Shown here in pieces: positions 23,355-35,429 of a stretch of 64,000 nucleotides of DNA. Positions within the stretch are counted from its first letter, which is position 1. Every line of letters begins with the position of its first letter. The stretch is from contig NC_091967.1 in NCBI RefSeq assembly GCF_036711975.1, positions 17,174,001-17,238,000 on the forward strand, given 5' to 3'. Below the pieces are notes generated by a model. The model was not told the origin of the DNA. It saw only the letters and a list, made by a program, of their open reading frames with translations, and did not search any database. Origin of the DNA: Onthophagus taurus (taxonomy: Eukaryota; Arthropoda; Insecta; Coleoptera; Scarabaeidae). The translations under genes were made by a program, and so were the position numbers.

Positions 23355-25060
23355 TATACAGGATGGTCAGAAATGTGCATCAAATTTCCGTATCTCAAAA
23401 AGGTTATTTTTTTAAATGGCAACTCTACTTTTTTCCCTCACCACCGTATTATATGCTGAAAAATCAGGAGACTTTGTGATTACATCCCATACTAGTAGAG
23501 TTACTAGTAAACATACTAGTAGACTTTAAATTTAGTTACTTTACTGTAGACTTTAAAATGCGCACACCCAATATCCGCAAAAGATTTGAGGAAACCTTAA
23601 CTGGAAAGACATGTTTAAATTTTTTAAAAACTGTGCCATTTCTTCCATCTTATTGACAAATGGTCTCTATAAAAGCCGCTAACCCTTAAAGGGTTAAAAA
23701 TGAGGGAACAATTTTGAAATCTATACCAAAAAATTGCACAAAAGTTAAATCTTTAGACCGATTTCAGGGATTTTTCCATAAATCGTTTATAATGATTTTC
23801 ACTCAGGTCGTCGTGACAGACTCTGTCACAAATGGGAGTTAACTAGAAACAGAAAAATCCAGAACGTTAGTAGTTTTTCAACATTTCACATCCCAACAAT
23901 TCTTAAATCTCGCCCATCTTGGAGGCACGTCCAAGTCCTCAGTTATACGATTTCATGATACTTCATGTAATCCGTATGATGTGATGTTGAGCACCACCAA
24001 ATCAATTAAATCATAATCTTCTAAGATTAATTTTTTGGAATACTAAAAAACTTTCTCTTCATTTTCTTTAGTTAAAGGAAGCTTACGCAGCATTTATTGC
24101 ATTAGTGGCGTGATATTAGGCAGAAAGAACATCACAATGTTATTAGAAATGATATTAACTTAATTCAGCACAAAATTTTTAATCTCTACAAATGTACTGA
24201 TATCAGTACATTTTTAAGGAATGCAGTACAACCCTTTTGAATGTACCGTATTTGATCTTACCACAATTTATTCAATCGCAATTTTTAGTACTTCTTGCAA
24301 GTTTTGTTTTACCTTATTACTAAAAATCTCCTCAATTTTCTCTCTCAATTCAATACATTTTTTTTCATTTTCGGTACGTTTATTTTCTTGCGTGGGCAAT
24401 ACTGATGATCACGAACATTTAGACAAACTATCACTCAAATTTAACCTAAGGATTTTAGAGGAAAATTTTTTCAGTTTATACCGATTTCGCCGCATTTGTA
24501 ACCATCTTCTCTAGCAATGCAATAGTGAAATTGCCAAAATTTCTTAGAAATAAAAATTCTTATTCTCAACAAAAAGGGTACTCATCAAAATGTGCTAAAG
24601 TTGATCGTTTTCAAGATAATCCGCTTTTTATTATTCGATATAAACCATTTTTTTGAGGGTAGTTAAAATAATGTGTACTATGAATCAAAGTAGGTAAATT
24701 AACTAATGTTTTAGTTTAGTTTTAGTTTTAATCTAAATAATAAAAGAAAAAAATTAAAGAAATTGTTGAAAATATACCATTTTGCTTGCATAATTCTGAC
24801 CAACGAATTACTGATCGAGTATTTAAAAAGCGCCTTATGCCATTACAAGAATTTCTAATCTTATTAATAAGTTCATCCCTTGTGGGAACAAGTGTCTCAC
24901 ACAAAAACGTCTAGAGCATTAAGATCTGCAAACCTGTATCTCCAAAACAAAGCGTTTGTCGACCTATGTTTATATGAAGTTTTTGTGTTAATTATAAAAG
25001 ATCTATCGACTGTTAAAGTCCTGCTACAAAAACCTGAAACACCCTGTATGTAAACAGCAA
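23355..25060. mobile_element. Possible Tc1/mariner-type fossil without a readable ORF
   Basis: The left edge reads TACAGGATGGTC and the right edge ACACCCTGTATG, which approximate inverted ends of the kind common to insect mariner-like elements. At about 24,600-24,640 GATCGTTTTCAAGATAATCCG resembles the subterminal sequence at 35,390 and 42,160. No transposase motif survives, and the two ends may belong to different copies. Confidence 0.35.
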
Positions 25061-25559
25061 ATGAAAACTATTATGTCTAAACTATTTAAAGGGACATGGT
25101 CTCATTACCATTATGTCAATTAATCATTATTAACATATACATTCGAACTGGGTTATATTACAATATACTAATAGACGTTAAAAGTCCGAGCGTGGATCGA
25201 TGTAAATTTTTTTTTAAATAAGTAAATATGTCATGAAAACATATGCAAAAGATTAAATTGAAATACCACATAATTGGGCAGCCAAAAATTTCCAAAGAAA
25301 TCATTTTATTTGATACAAAAAAGAGACTCCCCTCTTAAAAAGCTTGAAATAGATTAATCTAGTATTATTTGGAGTGGTTTACACTCAATTTTAAATTATT
25401 TCATGTTTTGACAATGGTACTAATTAAAGCTTTATAATTTTTCAAGCACAAATTCAATGTGTAGCGTTCAAACGGTTTTTATCCGACAACATTACACCGT
25501 TCAAATCGCGAATTATCCCGGTATGTTTTGGTAAATTAATAAAATTGAAAATGACTCAC

Positions 25560-25601
25560 CGAATGGATGTTGTTTCCCTTCGATTTTACTTCAAAGCTCA
25601 G
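25560..25601 (-). other. Candidate 42-nt microexon
   Basis: On the minus strand, TTATCTTTCTTTCTAG precedes and GTGAGTCA follows a 42-base segment. It is exactly 14 codons, open in one frame only (LSFEVKSKGNNIHS). Both splice signals are strong by eye. There is no neighbouring exon that I can connect to it and I do not recognise the peptide. Confidence 0.3.
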
Positions 25602-26875
25602 CTAGAAAGAAAAGATAAATTAATTTATTGTGACAAAAAAAATTAATTAATAGGATACCTTTTAACATCCATAAAATAGCTATCCGATGATCTCAACATC
25701 ACTAATATCACCTCACACTTAACATAAGTATAGCACGTATTTATCACTTAATTCAAGTATTAAGTTTTATTTTTCAAAACTACTTTATCACCCTTAAATG
25801 CCCGCACATCAACTAAAATGCGTTATTAGCGAATCAACTCTCAAACATCCCCTCCTTAATTTATTATGTGAAGAAGGAATAGTGGAGGTGAATAAACAAA
25901 AAATGTAAAGACGACGGGGCGAAGCGGTTTTAAATCGTTTTTTCGTTTTAAAACTCAACCTTTCAATAAAAAAATTACTCGTTTTCTCGAAACATTTCCA
26001 ATAAAACTTACGTCATTTTACTAAAATAAAACGCACTAATCGAATTTCAATGTTTAACACTTCCTGCAAAAGAATCAGGTGCCCAACAAATAATTAAAAC
26101 GAAGCAACCAAGACGTTGGATTATGCATCATCCCTTATTATTTGTGTCATGAAATATAAATTTTAAAAAAATCGTATCTCAAGATATCATCATGAAATAA
26201 AGGACATTTTAAAGCAAATTTAATGAAAATTTAATCGAAATCGATTGAGTGGTTCTTTTGTTATAATCAAAACACTATGCATGTAAAATCCTATCTAATT
26301 GGGGGGTAGAAAAATAGTGGCTAACTTCGCATAGGTTAGGTACTAGAGTTTCCATAGTGTTTGTCTAAAACTATGGGAATACCACACATGCGTTCTGGTC
26401 ATTGCTCGGTTTGCTGAAACTGAAAGTCTATGTTACGTCCTATTAGCAGTTCGGATCAAAATACAGCTGAAAAGGAAAGATTTCGATATAAAGATGATGC
26501 AGAAGATACAATCACCTAGCTATAATAATCGTATAATTAAGAAGATTATGTAATATAATCGGTGTTAAGTTAATCAAAAATGATTGACTAGCTAAGCGGT
26601 GGTAAGCGGTGAGTGAGTATCAATGTGAGAAATCGTTAAGTATTTTTTTAATGAAGTACTTTAAAAAATTTTATTTCAGTTTTTAATTTGCTTTAATTCA
26701 TGAATTATGTAATTCTTGAAGGAATAAATCATTATGTATTATTCATAAATTACGATCTATTTACAGTTTAAATTCAGTTTATAAATCTTTTGTTATTTTC
26801 AGTATGATTTTTTCTAACTAGAGATTATTGAACTAATTTCTTCTTTTATGTGAGTGGTGACAACGAACTGTTTAA

Positions 26876-27080
26876 TTGTTCCCCAAACCTTACCGCGCAC
26901 CCTGTATGTCGTTGTCCCCTCTTCTCCCTCCTTTAGAAGAGCACACAGTTAACGATTTCTCTGTCCCCCAAGGGCCGTCGGGATCCTGTGAGAGCTCTCA
27001 CAGCATCCCGTCTGTGAAACTACGGCGAACTGTTGCCACGTTACGTGTTCGTTCCTCTCACAAAAGGACACAAGTCAGCA
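26876..27080. promoter_or_regulatory. GC-rich patch, possible promoter or regulatory island
   Basis: About 200 bases are markedly richer in G+C than the surrounding DNA and contain the palindromic TGTGAGAGCTCTCACA at about 26,987-27,002. A 71-codon frame runs through it without recognisable motifs. It could be an untranslated first exon or an enhancer. Confidence 0.3.
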
Positions 27081-27887
27081 AATCCACTTAACAAGCAATT
27101 TATATAAAACTGGCAAATTAGCAAGGCCGGAGGTTTCTTGTTTCTTCGTAGACTACTAGGGTAAACATCTGCGAATGTTGTTACTAAACCTCTTAAAGAG
27201 ATTTACTTTCCTCACTGATTATTTTAAAATTTAAACCAAAACTAAAAAAATTTAACTAAATGAATTTTGAATGGGATTTATTTCTAAGCGAATTTTATAC
27301 AAACAATACAGTTCATTTTAGATAGTTCGAATTTTGAATTAAAATAGAATTGAAACATGGAGCATCGCTAATGATTGAACCGATTTAATTCGTCCGTAAA
27401 AGTACGAATTCGTTTTAATACATCGCAAATGAGAAATTTAGGACAGGAAATTTAACATCGATCGGTTTTCCCTTGCAGAACGAAAGGTTCGTGTTGTGGT
27501 AACAGTTTGGTAACGTGTGTTTGGTTTCGATGTATAGGCAATGCAAATGCTGTTTATCTCCCTCTCCCTGTATGTGTATCTCTCCGAGAATTTCACTGCA
27601 CGTTCCGGTGACTTTCTCTATTCACGTTTTCCGTCAAAGCATTTCAATTCCATTCTATGTATCACATCCTCGTATGTTGTATGTTTTTTCTTTATACCCG
27701 GTGTGTTTGTTTTTCATTACTTGGTTTCAATATAGAAACGTGAGCTATCCGCAACTGTAACCGATCAAAATGGATTTTACATATTTACAAATAACAATAA
27801 AAGAACAATAAGATGAATTGATGATGTTTCGAAAAATTTTTTAGTATCGTAATTTCTACAAATTAAATTTACTCGTTATTATTATTA

Positions 27888-28293
27888 CAGTAAAATCTCA
27901 ATATAACGGACCTCCTTAGAGCGGACTTCGGATATAACACTAACACTACAACTAACAACTAGACCTAGAACTAGAAACATTCGAGTTTGGCCGTACGTCT
28001 CTTAAGACGGCTAAACGCAAATATTTCTAGTTCTAGATCTAGTGTTAATTCTTCTTTTAGTTCTATATCCAGAAAAGCACAAACCAAAGCAAGGAGCGTC
28101 CTAAATACTCTACCAACCAAATTGTAGCGACTAATTGGACCAGATACCAGTGGCACCGTACGGATATACCGTTCCAGATCTTTTTCAAGGATTTTCAACA
28201 GAAATGACGTTAAGCTGATGTTAGTTAAACAGAATTTTTGCTATAACGGATATTCTCTTCCACATATTAATCCATTATATCGAGGTTTGCTTG
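27888..28293. mobile_element. Pogo/Tigger-type MITE with internal palindrome
   Basis: The left end reads CAGTAAAATCTCAATATAAC and the right end TCCATTATATCGAGGTTTGC, imperfect inverted ends of pogo/Tigger type. Inside, the arm TAACAACTAGACCTAGAACT (from 27,953) and onward to GTTTGGCCGT pairs with GGCTAAAC ... CTAGATCTAGTGTTA (to 28,047) around ACGTCTCTTAAG. The frame at 27,971-28,198 lies wholly inside and is not a gene. A related element lies at 54,981-55,430. Confidence 0.7.
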
Positions 28294-28299
28294 GATTTC

Positions 28300-30010
28300 A
28301 AAGTTTATTACTTTCTAAAATGGTAAAGGGATATGCTTAAGTTCAATATATCGCTAGTCAATATTAAAAGAAAACCGAATCCCGGAATTCAATAATAAAT
28401 CGTCATTGATAGTGCATTCTCTGCACGGCCGTAAATTCCCCCAAACCAGTAATGGCCGGTAATAGGTAATAAATTGCAGTCGTAAGTTATTTAGTAGTTT
28501 TGGTCCTAGTATTAATTTAACGTTCTCTCATTCACTATAATGTCTTTTTCATAAAAAGAAAATTGATAAATTAGCAGGCTATAAAATTATGATACAATTA
28601 CAAACAAAACATCAAAGCGAACAAATTAATTGAATTGTTTAGTCGCATCTATCTATAATTAGCCTCTATTTGTTGTAATTTATAATTCATATTGTTTATC
28701 TGCAAATTACGATTAATGGGTACTTTAACAATTACACTAATTTATCTAAAATATCCAGAAATTTAACGATATTACATCGATTCGATTACTATGTGTGTTT
28801 CTAATTAAATGGTTGAATTAAACTCATCATTAAGGGGTTAATCAAAATAGATTAATAGATCATTGGCAGAGAGAGTGGAGGGTGTGTCAAGAACATCGTG
28901 AAGTAACACTATCAATCAATATCGATTAGTACTTTTGAAATAGTTCATTAGTAGTGTTCGCCTGGCTGAAGACTGATGAAGGTAACTTTTACAATACAAG
29001 ATACAAAATCTTCCAAAACTATTTTCAAAATAATTTAATAGATTATATTTTTTTATAATAGTGTTTATTATTATGTTAACATCAATCCATCCAATTAGCA
29101 AAACAATGCAATATTAAAATAATGACATCGGCACTGTTTTAATTGTTTAAAATAGAATAATTCGGCAAAATTAATCTTGTTAAAATAACAAAACTATTGA
29201 CACATGATGAAGTTTGTTAATGTTTTAACGTTTTGTTAATCCATTGTGAATTAAGCTTATCAAATTCATTTCAACAAGTTACAACAATAATTTAAGAACA
29301 ATGGATAATATTAATTACATGAAATTGAATTCATTTTATTTCTAATTATTATTCATATGTAATTAATCGATTTACAAAAAACATAAATTTTGAGCCTTTT
29401 TCACTCTCAATTTATCTAAGAGTCTAAACATGGATTTCCAAAGATTGGTAAACATTCTTTGCACCTTTAGATAGCGTTTAATCTATACCCGAATTAGTAA
29501 GCAAATTTATTAGCAAATTTGTACATTTACGCAAAATAAATGGAATGAAAATGAATTTTTAATGTCCTATTCGTGTGTGTATCGTAATCGGGCTGTGTAC
29601 AAAAAGTCTGTTTTACGCTCCCTGATTTTAACGAGTTTTTAGGTGAACGGATCAAAGTGTGTTTGGACATGTTTATCAAGCATTTTGGACACCCGAGGAA
29701 ACAAAGTTCACTTTCAGTACGCAGACTGTTTGATTTAGTGTTGGGTGCATCGACTATCTTCCCATCTCTTGATCTCAGAGAATGAGTGGAGAGGACTTCA
29801 TGGAGAAGCTCATTCTAATGGTCACTCCGTTTTTTGAGGATGTGCCGTGGTAAACAAAGGGTCACTTTGAGACTTTATTTTCAGCTTTGTTAAGTTTATT
29901 GCTGTCAAAGGTATATTAGTTATCGAATATATTTAATAGATTGCAAAGATCAGGAAAATTACAAGAATACTGATGTTGATAAGTTCAAATCAATAACTTC
30001 CTATAAAAAC
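28300..30010. other. No gene recognised
   Basis: Very AT-rich to about 29,550, then somewhat less so. No domain or repeat end recognised. Confidence 0.5.
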
Positions 30011-30019
30011 GACCCCCAA

Positions 30020-30180
30020 GAAAACCCCCAGAGACATGGAGGCGGGAACGTCCCAAAAAGACGTGGAAGAGAACTGTTGTTGAACATGGAGAGAAGTAAA
30101 ACGCGTTGCAGCCAACCATACCAGGTGGAGAGCCTTTACAGCTGTCCTATGCTCCACCAGAAGCTACAGGAAATAAATAA
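30020..30180 (+). mobile_element. LINE C-terminal fragment (RTE-like type)
   Basis: The frames give RPKKTWKRTVVEHGE, then a VKRVAANHTRWRAF-like run and a CSTRSYRK-like end, with small shifts. This is the usual C-terminus of insect endonuclease-RT LINEs, close to the stop codon. Confidence 0.7.
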
Positions 30181-30539
30181 AGTAATATGTAGACCAAAAT
30201 AAAGCAAGTAACTAGCTAGTAGATTTGGAGCAAGGTACCGTTTTTGACGAGATTGCTTATTTTCGAAAAAAATTCACCAGAATGTCAGCACAATATTGTA
30301 GGGATGAGAAACCATACAAATTCTAAAAACTGAGAAAAAACTGTGAGTGCAAACGAAATAACTAATTTGTTTATAAAATTTGTATCTTTCACGACAAAAT
30401 GATCGAAACAACATTTTATGATGATACAATTATTTATTTATTATATGTTTAGTATTGCAAATATTATTTTTATGCTGATGATCCAACGATACTTTTATAT
30501 TCTACTGTATTTATTACAATTGATTGCTTGGTAGAATGT

Positions 30540-30850
30540 AGATTTTTGTATTTGAATGATTCGTAGAAGGCCTTTGGTTCGCTAAATAGAAGAATCATGT
30601 GACATGCTCTTAGCGAATATGGGGTCCCTCTGAAGATCAGGGAGATATATAAGAGAAATGAGTATTAAGTAGTGCATAATGGAAAACTTACCGATCCTAT
30701 TCAGGAAAATTCTGGGGTGCGACAAGGGTGTATTCTGTCACCCACATTGATCCTCCTGGTATTAGATAGTGATGAGAAAGGTTACAGAAGGAAGGAGCAA
30801 TGATATACAATGAGAGATAGCAGAAAAAAAGGCGGTTATTGTTGCATGAT
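30540..30850 (+). mobile_element. LINE reverse-transcriptase fragment (RTE-like type)
   Basis: EAFGSLNRRIMWHALSEYGV, VVHNGKLTDPIQENSGVRQG and CILSPTLILLVLD are the palm block, the VxxxGxxTxxFxxxxGVRQG block and the CxLSPxLF block of this RT family. Nothing of the YADD box is seen. The segment is closely similar to 33,880-34,000, suggesting two copies of one family. Confidence 0.75.
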
Positions 30851-30859
30851 TAAATCTTT

Positions 30860-32240
30860 TGATAAACACCAAAACCTATGTAATTCCTCCGAGTGTCCAC
30901 AAAAAATTATACAAGTGATGTGAAAAAATGCAATTTCAGAATCAGTTCCAAGTGTTTATACAATATTGAGGTTAATAGATTTTGAAGATTTCGGCTTTAC
31001 TTAAAGAAACCTCCTAATAAATCTTTCCAAACTCATTCCATTTACATGGATAACTAGGAATACCATATATTATATATAAATATAGTTGAACATGCAATTT
31101 TTCATCCAGCTCCAAACAGTACTTACCCTGAAAAGAATTATATTAACGTTAACATAAATTTTAGAAATTCCTGTAAGTACATATAAACGGTTTTGACTTC
31201 GAGTTTTGATGAGCTAATGGTAGCTCATCTAATAATGCAATTTAATGAAGTTCTACGTAAATCTAGGATGGTCAGATATGAGTTACTATAGGACAACATG
31301 AAAAATATCTTTTTTCCTGAAACGTATTTATTTGTAAATATTTATCACCCCGCTGAATATGGCAGTTTTATTTAAGAAGATATCTTTAGTAGTTAACCCT
31401 TTTATGCAGTCAGATATTCTTTTACTTTTCTTTAATATTCCTTTAGAATTGTGTATTTATTTCTTGTATTTTGTCCGCCAAAATACACAATAATCGATTT
31501 TATTTCATATTCAGAAACGCAGAGCTTGTGAAAAATACTGGTATCCGACATCTGGACATTTATTCCAAGTTTTTGGCGACACTAATCTACGATTAAGTCA
31601 TCCGTATTTTTACCCTTGTTTCCTTTGATTTAAGATACAACTTAGCTACACTGTATTTTTACGATGGCATTCAAATAAATATATCTTTATTTTAATAGTT
31701 AATATTTACTTCTATCGACTATCGTTTAAAAATGCACTCGTATAAAGTACTTCTTGTAAAAGTGATGTATTCTTTCTTTATCTTTATTTATGTTTATGAC
31801 TTTATTGGAATGTTAATATCAATTCTTTTTCCTTGATTCCAAACATGCGGGCAATGATCGAATTTAATTTAATATCCGACAACAAATTTAATCTAATTAT
31901 CTAGTACAGCAGCACCTAATTTTTGGTAGTACTTATACGCGAATTCGCTTTAACACCAATGCTCAATTTACGTGGTAATCGATTCACTTTACGCGGACAA
32001 AGGCACGCGATGCCACCCTGGTGTTATATTGTATGTTGATTAATCAGTGGTTGAAACTAAAAAGGTTGCTTTTATTTGATTATTTTTATAAATAAATGGA
32101 TCTATTTTGTTAAAATAAAGAAAAAAATCGTTGAATCTTCGTTAAATAAAACAGGTGTTTTTTAGTATAAAGCAAGAGAAAAAGTTGAAAGATCGAAGGA
32201 TCTTAGAAAGTAATTGACGAAAGTAAGGATGGGTTCGTCA
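30860..32240. other. No gene recognised
   Basis: AT-rich DNA with no assigned feature. On the minus strand near 31,131 TTCTTTTCAG directly abuts GGTAAGTACTG; see findings. Confidence 0.5.
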
Positions 32241-32249
32241 AATTCAAGA

Positions 32250-34280
32250 ATCTCCACAGCTTTCGCAATTAGCAGTTGATTGGAGAGGATACAATAATCG
32301 AGCTACAAAACTAAGAATATTCATAATAAACACCCGTGGACCAAAGGACAATTGTCTCGAGGTAACGGGATCTCTGTCGTTAGGACCAATCACCTATACA
32401 GACTATCAGAGATTTAGAGTATTTACGGAAGCCTCGGACATGGATGAGAATTAGCCGACGATAAGTTCAAAAGAGAAGAGCATAATTGAGGAAATGGAAA
32501 AATATAGAATAGCAATACTTGATTTCAGCGAGATCAAGAAGAAGGGGCTATAAAAATCTACCTAAGAATTGTAAATGAAATAGCAGGAAATCCGGTGGGA
32601 AGTTCGACCAAAGAAGGAGTAGGAATAATAACGAATGCCGATGTCTAAAGTAAAATAGTAAACTGGAAAGCTGCAAATTTCAGAATTATTAAGATAAGTT
32701 TAGAATTGGAAGAAAAAGTGAGAGTAACACAGATATATGCTCCAACAGAAGATGCAGACGTGATACGCAGTTCCAGATATTAAACAACCTACAACATTTA
32801 AAATACCAAACAACTTAAGATACTGACTGAAAATGGAAGAGTGAGAGTAAATACATTAGAACAAAGGAATAGCCAAAATGGAACGACAAAATGAAAAAGA
32901 AACCACGACCAAAACAGCGGAAGAGATACATGGCACAATATCGATTATTATAACCAAAAAGAACAAAGTGAAAGAAAAGATACAGGAAAATACGAGAATG
33001 AATAGAACAAACTAAAGAAGAATATCACCGAATATGCAATGTGGAAATGTAAATCATAAAGCAAGTAAAAGCAGAAGCTTTCTTCTCATTATATAAGTAA
33101 TCAGAATCAATTCCGAAATACAATCAAGACACTAAAAAGAACCCAAAGAAAGCAGATAAGGAACATTAAAGATCAAAATAGCATTCGAATGAATCTGAAA
33201 ATAATATTATTATCCCAATATGTGTTCAAGCAGATCAAAGCACGACTAAATATTAGCAAAACAAGGCAGCAAAAAGCCCAAGTGCAGGCAGAGTATACGG
33301 CTAGTGACCATCTAGCAAAGAAAAGTGTGAGAAATGATAAGGGGAAGTGAATAGGTGAGCAAACATATTCGCAGCTTGCTGCAGCAAGAGCTGATGCCAA
33401 GGAACTATATACCATTATAAAAATATTGTTTAGAATAGAATTCAATAAGAGTAGACCTACCTATAAGAAGTAAGGATAACTGTTAACCACACAAAAAGAC
33501 CAGCTAAAGAGATGGAAAGAACATTTCTTAATTTGGTTCTAAATAGAGGACAAGAAAGAGTAGACAACATTGCACCTCAAGTACTAAAGCAAGACATTGA
33601 AACTATTGTTAGATTATTACACCCGTTGTTTGAGAAGATATGGATAGAAGAAAAGTCGCCTAGACACTGGAAATATGGATTAACAAAGAAAGGGGACCAC
33701 TCATTGTAACACCTGGCGAGGCATCACTCTTCTGTTAGTGCCAAGTAAAATACTCGCGAGGATAAACTTGAAGCGGATTAGAGACTCCGTGGAAAATCGT
33801 TTGAGGAGGGAGCAAAGAGGATTCCATAATAATTGAGCAGACCGCAGATTAGACACTCTATTTCATCTTCATCGATTTTGAGAAAGCTTTTGAGTCGTTA
33901 AACATAAGAATCATGTGGTGTACTATCAAAGAATATGGGATCAGTTTGAAGGTTCAATCAAATTCTGGGATGAGACAAAGGTGTATTCTGTCACCTGTAT
34001 GATATTCAGTAGACTTGAGGACCTTGAGTTTGTAATCAACATTTTCCTATTTTTACAAAGATTTTGTGATAGAGGTAAAGCTAAGAAAACTGCAGGATAG
34101 AGTCAAAACTAGGTTAACAGTGAATAGAAGAGACTTGGAACGAGTTGAAACATTCGGAGGGGCAGAGGAGGATATGACTGGCGAAATAAGACCATTTCAA
34201 AAAGAACAAAACTTCGCTTATTCAACAGAAACGTAACTTTTCTCTATAGATTATTACAGACTAACTGCGAAATGTTAATA
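32250..34280 (+). mobile_element. Long decayed LINE: endonuclease to reverse transcriptase (RTE-like type)
   Basis: In order: endonuclease pieces at 32,480-32,770 (EEMEKYRIAIL, STKEGVGIITNADV, VNWKAANFRIIKI, RVTQIYAPTED); a linker around 33,300-33,510 (SQLAAARADAKELY, then LTTQKDQLKRWKEHF); RT from 33,512 (NIAPQVLKQDIETIV, IWIEEKSPRHWKYG, KKGD); WRGITLLLVPSKILARI and RREQRGFHNN with shifts; the palm block EKAFESLNIRIMW and RCILSPV at about 33,880-34,000; and RRDLERVETFGG after 34,120. Many stops and frameshifts are present. It is the longest LINE relic in the window and shows the full domain order of its family. Confidence 0.8.
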
Positions 34281-34339
34281 AATATAGGACGAAACAAGAT
34301 TATGCACATTTGAATAAATTTAAATTTAATAAATAAAAT

Positions 34340-35346
34340 AATTTAAATAATCTGAATGATGTACGCACTAAACACTCGTTACGGGTAAATTCAAATAAAT
34401 CAGTGGTTATACTCTTTGACAGGCGAGGTGCACGAGATTCTCTCGCAGAAAATTTTAAAATTAATATTGGTGGTAATTGTATTGGTGTTAGGGAGTGTGC
34501 CAGAACTTTAGGATTACAGCTCGAGTCAAATGTTAGGTTCGAAAAGCACATCCTGGACAAAACAAAAATTTCATTTGCTGCTTTGAAGCTCATATATAGC
34601 ATGAGGAACATTTTAAATCGCAGCACAAAGGCGATTATGCTTTGCGAATCCTTAGTGCTGAGCCATTTTAGCTTTTGTGTGCAAATAATTCAGCGTGTTC
34701 AGAATTCATGTCTCCGAATGGTTTTCGGGCTTCGACGAGGGTGTCATGTCTCACACAGGCTGATGGATCTTGGGTGGCTGAATATGTTTAACCGTCGCAT
34801 ATACCATATGGTTTCATTTTATCATAAGTTACTGTTGCTTAAATGTCCATCTCATTTGTATGATAAGATAGCTTAAATGTTCGAAGCAAGGGTATTGTCA
34901 CACCATCGCTACATGTTACTACATTATTTGAGAGATCATTATCTTACAACTTATCTAAATTTTATAGTAGCTTACCCAAATCATTGAAAATGTGCTTGCC
35001 GTCGTTTAAAGTAAAGATCAAAAAATTTTTATATGGAGAACAATGTGATCAGATACAGGGTGGGACACGTGGAATGCGATGATTTGCTTTTTATGTAATT
35101 GTATAACTATCTTTAAAAATCTTTTCTTTCGTTTTATTTTTTATCGGTGCACTTTTATTATTAGTTTTATTTGTACCTCGATTAGTTTTGCTTTGTATTT
35201 ATTCATTTTTATTATACTTTGTTTATTTTTATGGCAGGGTTGAGTGGAAGAGAAGACGATTGTCTTAACTTCGCCCTTGCCAACCAGTTAAATTTATATT
35301 GTTATTTTGTGAAATTCCATTCTAATAAAGTCTATTATTATTATTA
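34340..35346 (+). mobile_element. CR1/Jockey-type LINE 3' end with (ATT)n tail
   Basis: A 157-codon open frame (34,403-34,876) encodes the region after the RT active site: NKSVVILFDRRGARDS, CARTLGLQLESNVRFEKHI, SLVLSHFSFC, then IQRVQNSCLRMVFGLRRGCH and GWLNMFNRRIYHMVSFYHKL. About 18 codons expected between SHFSFC and IQRVQN are missing. Decayed C-terminus and 3' UTR follow. The copy ends in AATAAAGTCTATTATTATTATTAT at 35,325-35,346, the simple-repeat tail used by this type of element. It abuts a mariner-end repeat directly. Confidence 0.8.
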
Positions 35347-35348
35347 TA

Positions 35349-35427
35349 TGACCTTGAAAATAAGGGTTTTATGTAAAATGAACCGTTTTCGAGATAATCG
35401 CTGGTCTCTCGTTAAATGGACCAGCAT
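35349..35427. repeat. Mariner-type terminal repeat fragment
   Basis: Starting TGACCTTGAAAATAAGG, then ATGTAAAATGAACCGTTTTC, GAGATAATCGCTGGTCTC and GTTAAATGGACCA. The same sequence ends the mariner-like relic at 42,059-42,211, with a deletion of about 60 bases here. It lies directly against the LINE tail. Confidence 0.7.
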
Positions 35428-35429
35428 GT

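Larger units (their letters stand above)
25061..27880. other. No recognised gene; candidate microexon and GC-rich patch
   Basis: Contains the candidate minus-strand microexon at 25,560-25,601 and a GC-rich patch at 26,876-27,080 (runs such as CCCCTCTTCTCCCTCC and CCCCCAAGGGCC), both listed separately. Frames at 27,515-27,760 are low-complexity and unsupported. Confidence 0.4.

Noticed and set aside
27971-28198. 75-codon minus-strand ORF
   Set aside because: It lies entirely within a pogo-type MITE and covers its palindromic core.
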